NCBI GenBank assembly: GCA_003339415.1
Contig: PDHQ01000465.1
Location: 1 to 22,133 of the forward strand
Direction: 5' to 3'
From: Ophiocordyceps camponoti-saundersi (nom. inval.)
Lineage: Eukaryota; Ascomycota; Sordariomycetes; Hypocreales; Ophiocordycipitaceae
Length of the DNA stretch: 22,133 bases
A model generated the notes under the pieces. The model was not told the DNA's origin, ran no database searches, and saw nothing but the letters and a program-made list of their open reading frames with translations. Both the position numbers and the translations under genes were made by a program. Positions 1 to 7,954 of the stretch are shown here, one piece after another (position 1 is the stretch's first letter; each line of letters opens with the position of its first letter).

Positions 1-97
1 GACGGGCACCTAAGGCATACCTCCTAGTAGTAACCGTAAGGAAAATAAAATCGGATTTTTTATCTAACCCTTCTATCTTCCTATTCTTCTTCTTTAT

Positions 98-250
98 TAT
101 CCTTATCACCCTTATCGCCCTTATTACTTCCTTATTATTATTATTACCCTTATTATCCTTATTATCCTTATTACCCTTATTACCCTTATCACCCTTATTA
201 CCCTTATCACCCTTATTACCCTTATTACCCTTATCACCCTTATTACTTCC
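98..250. repeat. 9-bp minisatellite (CCCTTATTA / CCCTTATCA)
   Basis: The unit CCCTTATTA alternates irregularly with CCCTTATCA and degenerate forms, best preserved at about 165-245. Because the period is a multiple of three, the minus strand is open and reads as VIR repeats from a GTG near 306. The TCA/TTA alternation is itself a CpA-to-TpA difference, so the units show partial RIP. It resembles telomeric CCCTAA only superficially: the period is 9, not 6. Confidence 0.9.
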
Positions 251-378
251 TTATCGTTATTATTATATATATAAAAAAAAAAAATCCTCTCTCTAATAGC
301 GGCCACCGTCGAGTAACGGTAATCGGATAGATCCCTATTCGTATTATCTACTCTACGGCTTATTAGGTAAATTAAGGT

Positions 379-861
379 AACACACTGCCTACGAAGTATA
401 ATAAAATGTCTTAGCGATTCCGCGAGACCTTACGTATAGTATATATTAAGCACTATAGCCTTTCTAAGATCTATTACTTCGGCAATAAGCGAGTCTAGTA
501 GTCTAACAAGTTTACCTTTATAGATAGGTATTAACCTCTCTATACCTATAATAAGCGATAACGCTAATATGCCTTTTATAGGGACTTACGACGTTATATC
601 TTCTTTAAAGGTGACTACGTAAGATACTCGAATAGCTTTCTTAGATAGGTTAACTAGATCTTTATCTACGAAATCGACGACCGTTATATCTTTATCCTTC
701 TTACCCCTATCGATATACTTAACGAAAGAGACTATAATCTTAGCCTACACCGGGTAGTATATCGTTATAACGAGCTAGTTATTATTAAACTTAATATAAT
801 TAAGCCTACTAAGGTTTATATTATCCGCCTTAGTAAGAATAATATTATTTAGGTTAAATAG
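379..861 (+). pseudogene. Unidentified RIP-degraded coding relic
   Basis: One plus-strand frame runs through about 161 codons, with an ATG at 406 and about nine internal TAG/TAA codons, each explainable as a former CAG, CAA or TGG. Between stops it reads as ordinary protein, for example KHYSLSKIYYFGNKR near 448-492 and IFIYEIDDRYIFILLTPIDI near 658-717, followed by a basic, hydrophobic stretch ending near 861. I do not recognise the family; a transposase tail is possible but unsupported. TGA is depleted throughout this DNA, so the absence of TGA is no evidence. The argument rests on amino-acid texture and fairly low stop density, and chance cannot be excluded. Confidence 0.35.
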
Positions 862-1340
862 TAAGTTAAATAGCTATAAGTATTAAGTAGGTAAGTTTAT
901 ATCTCTATTATCCTTTAAGTAATATATCCCTGCCGTCCTAACTTCCACCTCTTACCTAACCTGCCTACCTAGGTAGTACCTAGGTAGATAGGTAGGCTAG
1001 GTAGGCCTTGCAGGTATTAATTTTTATAAGACGTAGCTTACCTAGTAGGTATCGACTTACCTTCTATCTTCCGAATAAATTACCCCTATATATCCTCTAC
1101 TCTCTGCTTTACTAGATAGTACTATATATCTACTTACCTCTCCCGTAAAGGTATACCTAAGGCACCTACCTAATATAATAAGTCTCTATATTAATACTTA
1201 GCTTATATATAAAATATAATAATATCCTTCTCTTATCTCGGTTAGTACCTACCTCTACCTCTCTTAACTAATAGTATAGGGTTAGGGTAAGGTAAGAGAC
1301 GCTGTTAACTTTCTATCCTAGATAACCTACCCCTAAATAC
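862..1340. other. Gene-free RIP DNA with CCTAGG palindromes
   Basis: No coding frame or RNA gene is visible. At 956-1016 several ACCTAGGT/CTACCTAGGTAG palindromes and GGTAGG runs lie close together in both orientations and could fold back on themselves. Further ACCTAGGT copies occur near 1640 and 1657. A CCTAAGGCA string near 1150 echoes one at 10-19. Confidence 0.6.
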
Positions 1341-1450
1341 CTATCTCCGTTACCTCCTTAACCTCTCTATCTCCGTTACCTTTTTAACCTCTCTATCTCT
1401 ATCGTCTCCTTAATTCTCCTATCTCTATTACCTCTTTAACCTCTCTATCT
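1341..1450. repeat. 26-bp minisatellite, four units
   Basis: Units begin at 1341, 1367, 1393 and 1419. Each starts with CTATCTC and ends in CCTCT or a close variant, and a fifth begins at 1445. The units differ mainly at C/T positions. The period is not a multiple of three, so a coding origin is unlikely. Confidence 0.85.
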
Positions 1451-1668
1451 TAACTAACTACTTAATATAATCGTTAGCCTATATCTACCATTTATAGTTA
1501 TAATTACCTAGCACTATTAGTAAGATTATAATCCGTTTTACTTCTATTCCTAAGTATCTGCTTACCTTTATTACCTCTAAATTAACTACGGACCCTAACT
1601 AGCTACTTACCTATATAGTATAGATACCCTTCTAACTAATACCTAGGTAAGTATATACCTAGGATTAT

Positions 1669-1744
1669 CTACGCGGACCTAGATTATCCGCGTAGTAGAT
1701 TATCCGCGTAGTAGATTTAGATTATTAGCGTAGTAGACTATCCG

Positions 1745-1745
<1 letters not shown>
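1669..1745. repeat. Composite motif block 1 with inverted arms
   Basis: CTACGCGGA at 1669-1677 is the reverse complement of TCCGCGTAG at 1687-1695, so the block can form a stem of 9 bp. Three overlapping copies of the punctuating motif follow, starting at 1682, 1698 and 1720 (spacings 16 and 22). The block ends in ACTATCCGCC and runs directly into the long C tract. The same arrangement recurs at 3200-3277 and 3358-3425. Confidence 0.8.

Positions 1746-1782
<37 letters not shown>
1745..1782. repeat. Poly-C tract, 38 nt
   Basis: An unbroken run of 38 C lies between a composite motif block and the Ku80-like relic. Such a run is immune to CpA-directed RIP except at its 3' end. It could form an i-motif or, on the other strand, G-quadruplex DNA. 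It could also be an assembly or polishing artefact, because homopolymers of this length are poorly read. Confidence 0.85.
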
Positions 1783-1877
1783 TTATTATCGTAGCCGTCG
1801 ATATAATAGAAACCTTTACTAAGAAGCTTAAGTAGATCCGAAAAATCGTCCTTATTACCGAAGGTTAGGGTACGCGG
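1783..1877 (+). pseudogene. ku80: Ku80-like fragment (vWA domain relic)
   Basis: A frame of about 31 codons reads DIIETFTKKLK (1800-1832), an in-frame TAG, then IRKIVLITEG (1836-1865), another TAG, and G. From memory of the family, fungal Ku80 (partner of Ku70, binding DNA ends for non-homologous joining in the nucleus) has in its N-terminal von Willebrand-type domain a helix with MI..F.KKLK followed by KIVLVTNG or TDG. The order, spacing and residues match well, and both stops are RIP-type. The fragment begins right after the poly-C tract. Beyond about 1877 the sequence passes into the repeated motif with no recognisable continuation of Ku80. It is a broken piece, not a working gene. Chance or another vWA protein is possible, since no alignment could be run. 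Confidence 0.5.
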
Positions 1878-2059
1878 ACCTATATTTATAGGTTACGGAT
1901 TATTAGCGTGGTAGACTGTCGAGACGCTTATAAAAGGGTTCCGGGCGTAGCGTGGCATCGGGCCCGATTAGGCTATTAGCGTCTAGTTCGACGGCGAGGC
2001 GGGCCTACGTCTTTAAGTTCCGGATTATTAGCGTAGTAGATTGCTAACTATCCGGACTC

Positions 2060-2070
2060 GGGGGGGGGGG
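2060..2070. repeat. Poly-G tract, 11 nt
   Basis: Eleven G follow GGACTC, just downstream of a motif copy ending at 2042. It belongs to the set of long C/G homopolymers that cluster with the motif array. Confidence 0.8.
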
Positions 2071-2490
2071 CTATCTATAGAACCGAAGACGGCTCCTAAT
2101 TATCGTAGCCGGGCCGGGGGAGACGCTACCGCCCTTCTTAAAAGATATATATAGCGAAGGTTAATAACGTTTATATAAAGGTTTTAGATAAGCTATCGCT
2201 TAGGGATAAGCTTTATATTATCCGGGATATATACTTTCTAGTGCTAAGGGTAGGATCCGGACTCGACTAAGCTTATACTAACTATTATAACGAAGGCCGA
2301 TATAGTCTATCCTAACGGTAAATAAAAGCTTATAGTTCGGGAACTTACCTTAGGGAGTATCTACTTAGGGAGGATAGCCTAATATAGCCTCGATTAGCCT
2401 CGGCTATCGATAGCGTAGTAATTAACTTAGCGGATTATTAGCGTAGTAAACTGCCTGCTACCTAGCGGCGAATTATCTAGACTCGGGCTA

Positions 2491-2507
2491 GGGGGGGGGG
2501 GGGGGGG
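2491..2507. repeat. Poly-G tract, 17 nt
   Basis: Seventeen uninterrupted G lie after CTCGGGCTA, about 40 nt downstream of the motif copy at 2432. The local context ACTCGGG resembles that before the tract at 2060, which suggests expansion of the same ancestral site. Confidence 0.8.
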
Positions 2508-2595
2508 AGCCGATAAGATAACTATTCTTAAAACTAATAGGCCGTTAGCGTAAGGGATATTGCTACCTAGTAGCGGATTATTAGCGTAGTGGACT

Positions 2596-3064
2596 ACCTA
2601 TACCCTAAGAGTAAAAAGCATCTTTACCCTTTACCCTCCTCCCTCCTCCTCCTCCTAAGCATTATCTCCCCCTCTTCTTCCCCCCTTCCTTAGCTTATTA
2701 TAACCCGTCGTTTACTATAGAAGTAAAAAGTATCCTCACCCTCCTAAAGCCTCTAAAGACCCCTATCGCAAACCGACCCTATCTTACCGTAGTTCGAAAC
2801 CCTTAGGGTATAACGCCTAAAAAGATAACTTATTAAAGTCTAGAAATCTCGAGGAAAATAGGGACTTTTAGCAAAACAAATATAATTAGACGCACCCTCT
2901 TCTAGTTAGCCTCTTTACTCGCGTATCGAAACTTAATATAGGAGTTAGTAATAATATAGCTATTATTCGAAAAGCCTAATAATACCCCGACTAAAAAGGT
3001 ATTATAGCGAAGATTACGGAATTCGATAAATTTAAGGTAGTAGCCCTTTCTTAACCTTACCTCC
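2596..3064. other. No supportable gene; simple pyrimidine repeats
   Basis: At 2630-2700 the plus strand is a run of CTC/CCT triplets and CTTCC. From about 2840 to 3060 a plus-strand frame is readable with several RIP-type stops (SLFTRVSKLNIGVSNN near 2910-2957), but neighbouring frames are also open, so I do not call it a gene. Confidence 0.5.
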
Positions 3065-3196
3065 GCCCGAGCTACTGCCCGAAGAATATATAACGAGGAA
3101 GATAACCGCTACTAAAGGAAAGAGGATAAGTTATTAAACCGTATCGCCCACCTTTTTACTATCTACCTTTACTACGTAGAGTATAAGCGAGCGGAT
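3065..3196 (+). pseudogene. Short unidentified coding relic
   Basis: A frame of 44 codons carries a single TAA (3113-3115) and reads as a charged then aromatic peptide: IYNEEDNRY, then KEDKLLNRIAHLFTIYLYYV and EYKRAD. One stop in 44 codons is low for this DNA. It ends where the composite motif block at 3200 begins, as if that block interrupts or bounds it. I recognise no family. Alternatives are chance openness or a piece of the same gene as the relic at 3913-4211. Confidence 0.3.
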
Positions 3197-3199
3197 TAC

Positions 3200-3277
3200 C
3201 TACGCGGACTAGGATTATCCGCGTAGTAGATTATTAGCGTAGTAGATTTAGATTATTAGCGTAGTAGACTATCCGCC
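3200..3277. repeat. Composite motif block 2 with inverted arms
   Basis: CTACGCGGA at 3200-3208 pairs with TCCGCGTAG at 3218-3226. Three motif copies follow at 3212, 3229 and 3251, with the same 16-17 and 22 nt steps as block 1, ending in ACTATCCGCC. The near identity to 1669-1745 makes these duplicated composite units, not independent motif hits. Confidence 0.8.
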
Positions 3278-3357
3278 TACGTCTTAGAGTTCCGAATTAT
3301 CCGGACTAGATTATTAGCATAGTAGATTACTACGCGGATCGTTAGCGTAGTAGATAG

Positions 3358-3480
3358 CTACGCGGATTATCCGCGTAGTAGATTATTAGCGTAGTAGATT
3401 TAGATTATTAGCGTAATAAACTATTAGCGTAATAGTTAGCTTATCTAAATTAGATTATTAGTATAGTAGACTATCCGCCT
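3358..3480. repeat. Composite motif block 3 with perfect palindrome
   Basis: 3358-3378 is a perfect inverted repeat: CTACGCGGAT, a single T, then ATCCGCGTAG. Motif copies start at 3364, 3381, 3403 and 3453, and a partial copy lies near 3423. The order repeats that of blocks 1 and 2, but the tail is more mutated (GTAATAAAC in place of GTAGTAGAC). It ends again in ACTATCCGCC. Confidence 0.82.
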
Positions 3481-3534
3481 ACTTTTCTCTTCCTTCTTTA
3501 GCTATTAGGGCTTCCGCTAATATCTATAGGTTAC

Positions 3535-3783
3535 GGATTATTAGCGTGGTAGACTCCTAAGTAGAAGTTTTAGAAATCCGAGGATAGATCGCGGCTAATA
3601 GAGGCTATAATACTAGCGAGGAAACGCCGAGGAAGACTCTATTACTAGCTATAGCTAGGGATTATTAGTATAGTAGACTCTTAAGAAGCAAAAATCCGAG
3701 GATAGATCGCGGCTAATAGAGGCTATAATACTAGCGAGGAAACGCCGAGGAAAACTCTATTAGGATTATTAGCGTAGTAGACT
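3535..3783. repeat. Tandem duplication bounded by motif copies
   Basis: Two nearly identical segments of about 85 bp (from AATCCGAGGATAGATCGCGG to GCCGAGGAARACTCTATTA) lie between motif copies at 3535, 3659 and 3763, giving repeat steps of 124 and 104 nt. The first carries an extra CTAGCTATAGCTAGG before the next motif. The same GCTAGGGATTATTAG junction occurs at 4637. Duplication breakpoints therefore fall at the motif. Confidence 0.85.
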
Positions 3784-3912
3784 CCTAAGAAGCGAGGGTA
3801 CCTGCACGGTGCTTATTATATATCCGGTCTCTAAGAATAACGAATAATTATACTATATAGCTACGTAAGGACCGGGATATAGTCGAATCTAATATAACGG
3901 ATAAAGACCGAT

Positions 3913-4211
3913 ATAACGGATAAAGATCTATTCTTCCTTTATAAGAAGCGTAGGGCTACCGCTATTTAAGAGTTTAAGACTATATATAAAATCGATAAGA
4001 TCGAGGAAATACCTTATTACCTACTAAGCTTAGATTGCTATCCTAAACGATAGCGTATATTATATACGCCTTTTTTATTCCTAAAGCCGGCGCTACCGCG
4101 CTTAATACTATATCTTTCGAGGTAGCGGCCGAGATAACGTAGGCTAAGTTCTCGCCTAATATTATCGCACTAGAGATTAAACCTAAACTAAGGGATTATC
4201 CGCGTAGTAAA
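3913..4211 (+). pseudogene. Frameshifted unidentified coding relic
   Basis: From 3913 a frame of 59 codons has two RIP-type stops and reads ITDKDLFFLYKKRRATAI, then EFKTIYKIDKIEEIPYYLLS and LDCYPKR. From 4086 a second frame of 42 codons, with one TAG, reads AGATALNTISFEVAAEIT, then AKFSPNIIALEIKPKLR. The two frames are out of phase, so one small indel near 4085 would join them. The end runs into the motif copy at 4193. The peptide looks like a soluble, charged protein, but I recognise no family. Low stop density in both halves is the main support. Confidence 0.33.
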
Positions 4212-4279
4212 TTACCTACCTAAGTAGCGTTAAAGATAGGGAGTTTTCGTTAGCTTACGCCCCTAAGGAATTTAAACCC

Positions 4280-4354
4280 TTTTAGCATTATAGCCTCTAA
4301 TATTACTACTTTTAGCATCGTAGCTTTTAGCATCGCAGCCTTTAGCATCGCAGC
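4280..4354. repeat. 15-bp tandem repeat
   Basis: Units at 4310, 4325 and 4340 follow TTTTAGCATCGCAGC, with a degenerate unit at 4280. CA dinucleotides survive in these units, unlike their surroundings. In one frame the unit encodes FSIAA, so a coding origin is possible but unproven. Confidence 0.8.
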
Positions 4355-4450
4355 CTCTTATCGCAACGCGTTAGTTTCTATAACCTCGTTATAGCTATCG
4401 CTCCTAGCTATTACTATAGATACCTACCTAGTAGCTATAGCTAACTCTAT

Positions 4451-4517
4451 AGGGGATTTAAACCTCTCCGGTAATAGGGGATTTAAACCCCTCTAGTTAT
4501 AGGGGATTTAAACCCCT
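4451..4517. repeat. 25-bp tandem repeat with palindromic core
   Basis: Units start at 4451, 4476 and 4501. Each carries GGGGATTTAAACCCC, a near-perfect palindrome centred on TTTAAA (the first unit has AACCTCT), followed by CTCCGG, CTCTAG or TTCGG. An ATTTAAACCC echo is at 4270. The palindrome could act as a protein site or hairpin; nothing in the sequence shows which. Confidence 0.8.
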
Positions 4518-4662
4518 TCGGCATTATCGCCTTTAGTATTACTACCGTAAACGGTATATCCGTCGCCGTTAAGATAGATAGGCAAAGAGCTACTAAATAT
4601 ACGATACGCTAAAAAACACGGCTATTACTAGCGATAGCTAGGGATTATTAGCGTAGTAAACT

Positions 4663-5045
4663 GCTAGATAAATAGCTACCGAATATCTAATACCTATAGC
4701 TAGCCCGTAGCTATATTAATTAGGGTTTCTAGCAGCCGATAACAAATTAGAGGCTAAACTATAAACCTATATACGATATCTTATAAAAGGTACCTTAAAA
4801 GCCTAGTTAACGCTTAGCTTCTCCGGAAAAGTAACGAAAAATACGGTACGAGAGGCTAAGAACGGTACCTCTAATAACAAGGCTATAGATAGTGCCTAAC
4901 TACCTTATAAACTAGCTAAAAGACAAAGGCGCATACTTAGACACGAGCAGCGGCATAGAGGCTTAAGAGGTAAAGGGTATAATAGCGCAGAGAGCGTAAG
5001 GGGTAAAGGGTATAAGTGGCCGGGTAGGGGCAAGTATAATTAAAT
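4663..5045 (+). other. Possible relic with less mutated 3' end
   Basis: A plus-strand frame at about 4680-4915 is readable with several RIP-type stops and has a basic character, but no family is recognisable. From about 4905 to 5035 CA and TG are retained (for example GACAAAGGCGCATACTTAG), and AGGTAAAGGGTATAA is repeated near 4970 and 5000. This marks a local drop in RIP intensity. I do not call a gene. Confidence 0.45.
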
Positions 5046-5744
5046 ATATTTATCGCCGAAAGTAGTAATTAAGTAGATCCGAAAAAAAAAACCCGCTAAT
5101 TAAACAAGTAGAATACTAGCTAGCTTAGCTAATTAGCGCTCTATATTTCTATAAAACTAGTATAGTCTATAAGGTTAGTGTTTAAACTACGAGAATAGTA
5201 TATATCGTAATACTATATCTAAGTATTAGACTACCTATACGAGTAACTATAGCGTGCTCTGTAGATCCTATTACTATTACGTAATCTATATTCGTAATAA
5301 TATTATAAAAAAAAATCTTTATAAAAATATAAATATATATCTAACTAGCACTTATATAGAGGTAACGATAACTACTAGTCTTACAGCCCCTTATAGCTTC
5401 CCGGTAAGGTATATATAAGTAGTAAAATATACCGATTAATAGCTTTATAAGATAAATTAACGTTACCTTAATTATTAATATAAAGTTTCAGAGTAACGCC
5501 CTTTTAATTACCTAATTACGGATTATATCTAATTATATTACTAGATAAATATAACCCCTCGCTTATTAGCTTTCGGAAATATACGTATCTTTTCCTATTT
5601 TTTTATTACTTCCTCTATAGTTAACGATACTATCGGGGTCGGAGTTAATATTAATATCTTCGTATCCCTTAAGCGAGATAGTCGGTCCTAATCCGGCGGA
5701 TAGTATTAGATTTTTATTATAACTACCTACCTTCCTAAGTAGAA
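5046..5744. other. Gene-free RIP DNA
   Basis: AT-rich sequence full of TA steps with no coding frame, repeat or RNA gene that I can support. A string TAAGTAGATCCGAAAA near 5073 is identical to one inside the Ku80-like fragment at 1830, but no flanking match extends it, so it may be chance. Confidence 0.6.
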
Positions 5745-6055
5745 AAAGGGCACTTTAGCAGGGGAAGAAGGATACCCTAAGCAAGCGCAGTAGATACCTA
5801 AGGGGCGTAACTTCTTAGGTAACTATAGTCTTTAACTAATATAGGGGGGGGTCTCTAGCTTTAGAGGGAAGAGCTAGATAGTAATTCTCTATCGGGAAAA
5901 TAATAAGGAGTTAGTTTTCTATATAGAGATAGGAGAGGAAAAAATAAAGAAAACGAAAACTATTTAATTAAATGCTAAGAACTTCGAAATAAGTATTTAA
6001 ATTAGTAATTTATAGTTTAAAAGTATAAAGTTTAAAATATAGGGTTAGTAGGTAT
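5745..6055 (+). mobile_element. Dispersed element, copy a (3'-truncated)
   Basis: From CACTTTAGCAGGGGAAGAAG the sequence matches the copies at 7955 and 12868, through CTATTTAATTAA near 5960, until about 6050, where homology stops. It contains the stem TACCTAAG/CTTAGGTA at 5795-5821, kept in copy d. No coding sequence is evident in it. The shared start and constant orientation suggest a solo LTR or a short non-autonomous element; without clear TG..CA ends, TIRs or target-site duplications (all damaged by RIP) the class is open. Confidence 0.65.
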
Positions 6056-7954
6056 CCTTTTAGCTTCTTCGTTAATAGAAAAGATAGCTCGATATCTCTT
6101 TACGAGGAATTCCCGTAACTATAATAGCTTTCGATAATGCCTGCGAGTTTAAGAGCGAGGCGATTAAGGCCTCGGACGAGAAGATGGCCTTATTCTACCT
6201 TATTCGCCCCCGTATAATCTATAAGAGAACGGCCTCGCAGAGAGGGCCGGCAGGACCCTATTAACGATAGCGAGGGCTAATTGCTTATATATAAAGCCTC
6301 CCGTAATCCTATAGCCGTAATATATTAACTCGTCCTTAGAAGCTAGTTAATACCCTTAGTCCCTATTTTACGTTACCCCCTAACGTTCCCTCTAGCTAAC
6401 TACCTGCTTTTAAGTCTAGTTATTAAACCGTAGCGGTTTACCCCTCTTACGTCCCTCTCTTCGGTTTATATATTTACCCTCCTTCTCCTCCTTACTATCT
6501 AGTAGCGGCATAGCAAGGGAAAATAAGTGCCTTAAAGGAGTAAAATCGCCGTGCTTAATTTTACCTAAGTATAACTATTTATCTAGAAAGGATTAGGGAT
6601 AGGGGCCGGGGTCGTGTAATTTCTCCCTCTATCTATACCTTTATTATAAGGCGTTATGCCTCTTAACTAGCTACCCTATACTATTAAGCGTAGCTATTAT
6701 AGATTTATAATAAACTATTTTATTATTTACTACCTAACTCTACTATATATAAGCTTCGTTACGCTTTTTCTCCCTTTTTAGGTTTTTAGCTTTCCCTATC
6801 TTATCGTATCTTATCGAATCTTATCGTATCTTACCGTAATATATAAACGCCTTAAATGTTTATAATTAATACCGATATTATTATTTTCCTAATTCCCTTA
6901 GCGATTTATAGCTATATAATAACCCCACCTCCCTTAAAGAAACGGAAATAAACGCCCTTCTTCTCTCTTTTTTTCGTTAGTATTTCTTTACCGTTTTTAT
7001 TACCACGCCTCTAATTTACTCTACTATCCTTCTATTTATACGTTTAAGTAAGATACGATATATTCACCTCCCCGTTTCTTCGGATATAAAACCCCCTCCT
7101 TCCCTACCACCCCCTACTCTTTTATATATCTCTATCTAAGCTTAAGCTAATACTTTGCCCTACTCTTCTACTTAGTATATATTAATATACGCTACCGCTA
7201 TCCCTACCTCTACTATATCTTCCGAGTAATCTATTCCCGAACTCTTTATAACTATTATCTCTCTCCTTTATTAACTTAAAAAATAATAGGAGATATATTT
7301 TATAAAGATCCGTAATAACTAAGCCTACCTTGCCCGCTTTCTATAATAAGCTAATAGGTCCGTCGACCCGACCTCTAATATATCCTACCTTACTACGTAG
7401 TATACCCCTACCTAGCTTACCGCTATAAAGAAAGCTATTATAGCGACTAGCCTTTAGGTTATAGCACTTACCTATTATATAGATTATATAAAATATTAAC
7501 CCTACTTTAAAAAAAAAGAAAATCTACGGTTAAAACTAACTAGATATAATAAAATAAAGTTCTAAGATACTTAGGACGCTATCTAGGCCGCCTACTATAA
7601 TCGCCTCCCTTACTCTCTAAACTACCTTCCGCCTTCCACTCTCTAAACTATAATAAATCCCTCCGATAATATTAACTCCCCTTAATCTACTCCCCGCCGA
7701 TAAGAATCTACGGCTAGCTTTAATATCGGCCCTATTTACTATAACTCGGAGACTAAGGAGGTTTAAGATATATCTATAAAGTTTAGCACCTATATTAATA
7801 TTATAACTATATTAGATATAAAACTACTTTAGAATTTACGAAAAGGCTTCTCTTAACGCCTACTCTAAATCCCTCGTATCTATAGGAGCTTAGCTTATAC
7901 CCTACTTTATAATATAACCTAAGTATTTCGCTTTCTCTTAAGCTTAGATATATC
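6056..7954. other. Gene-free RIP DNA with one less mutated islet
   Basis: No gene is supportable. At about 6110-6260 the base composition changes: GC is higher and TG/CA survive (CTGCGAG, AAGATGGCC, GGCCGGCAGG). A short frame there gives DEKMALFYLIRPRIIYKR with no stop, too short to call. From about 6360 to 7900 the plus strand is pyrimidine-rich with frequent CTACC and CTTATC and no RNA gene or repeat that I could identify, apart from a small TCTTATCGTA repeat near 6800-6835. Confidence 0.55.

Larger units (their letters stand above)
1878..2574. other. Motif-punctuated DNA with GC islet and G tracts
   Basis: There is no intact gene. The stretch at about 1917-2015 is GC-rich and keeps TGG and CAT, so it escaped much of the RIP seen around it. 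G tracts occupy 2060-2070 (11 G) and 2491-2507 (17 G), the first closely following TCCGGACTC after a motif copy. A plus-strand frame near 2150-2310 can be read through RIP-type stops, but other frames read equally well and I make no call. CCTACGTCTT near 2005 recurs near 3276 beside similar flanks. Confidence 0.6.
1682..4662 (+). repeat. Dispersed ~21-bp motif array (about 19 copies)
   Basis: The core GGATTATTAGCGTRGTRGAC, or a variant with TCCGCG in place of TTAGCG, recurs at 1682, 1698, 1720, 1897, 2022, 2432, 2575, 3212, 3229, 3251, 3309, 3364, 3381, 3403, 3453, 3535, 3659, 3763, 4193 and 4642. Partial copies lie near 3338 and 3423. All are in the same orientation. Copies at 1897 and 3535 keep GTGGTAG, and 2575 keeps GTAGTGG, so the ancestral form was probably GTGGTGG. 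I saw none from 4.7 kb to the end. Spacing is irregular and the intervening sequences are mostly different, which excludes a simple tandem satellite or CRISPR. The function is unknown. Confidence 0.85.

Noticed and set aside
98..250. Telomeric repeat
   Set aside because: The unit is 9 bp (CCCTTATTA or CCCTTATCA) rather than CCCTAA, and it is internal.
124..306. 60-codon minus-strand open frame of VIR repeats
   Set aside because: It starts at GTG and is a by-product of the 9-bp minisatellite, whose period is a multiple of three.
1682..4662. CRISPR array
   Set aside because: Copies are irregularly spaced, often overlapping, with intervals from 16 to over 400 nt, no uniform spacers and no cas genes; the DNA is fungal.
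1669..5045. Starship-type giant transposon
   Set aside because: The zone is only about 3.4 kb, and I could not recognise a DUF3435 tyrosine recombinase or typical cargo. The idea rests only on the presence of gene relics.
5073..5090. Second Ku80 fragment sharing TAAGTAGATCCGAAAA with 1830
   Set aside because: The match stops at an A run and the surrounding frame does not encode Ku80-like residues, so it is probably chance.
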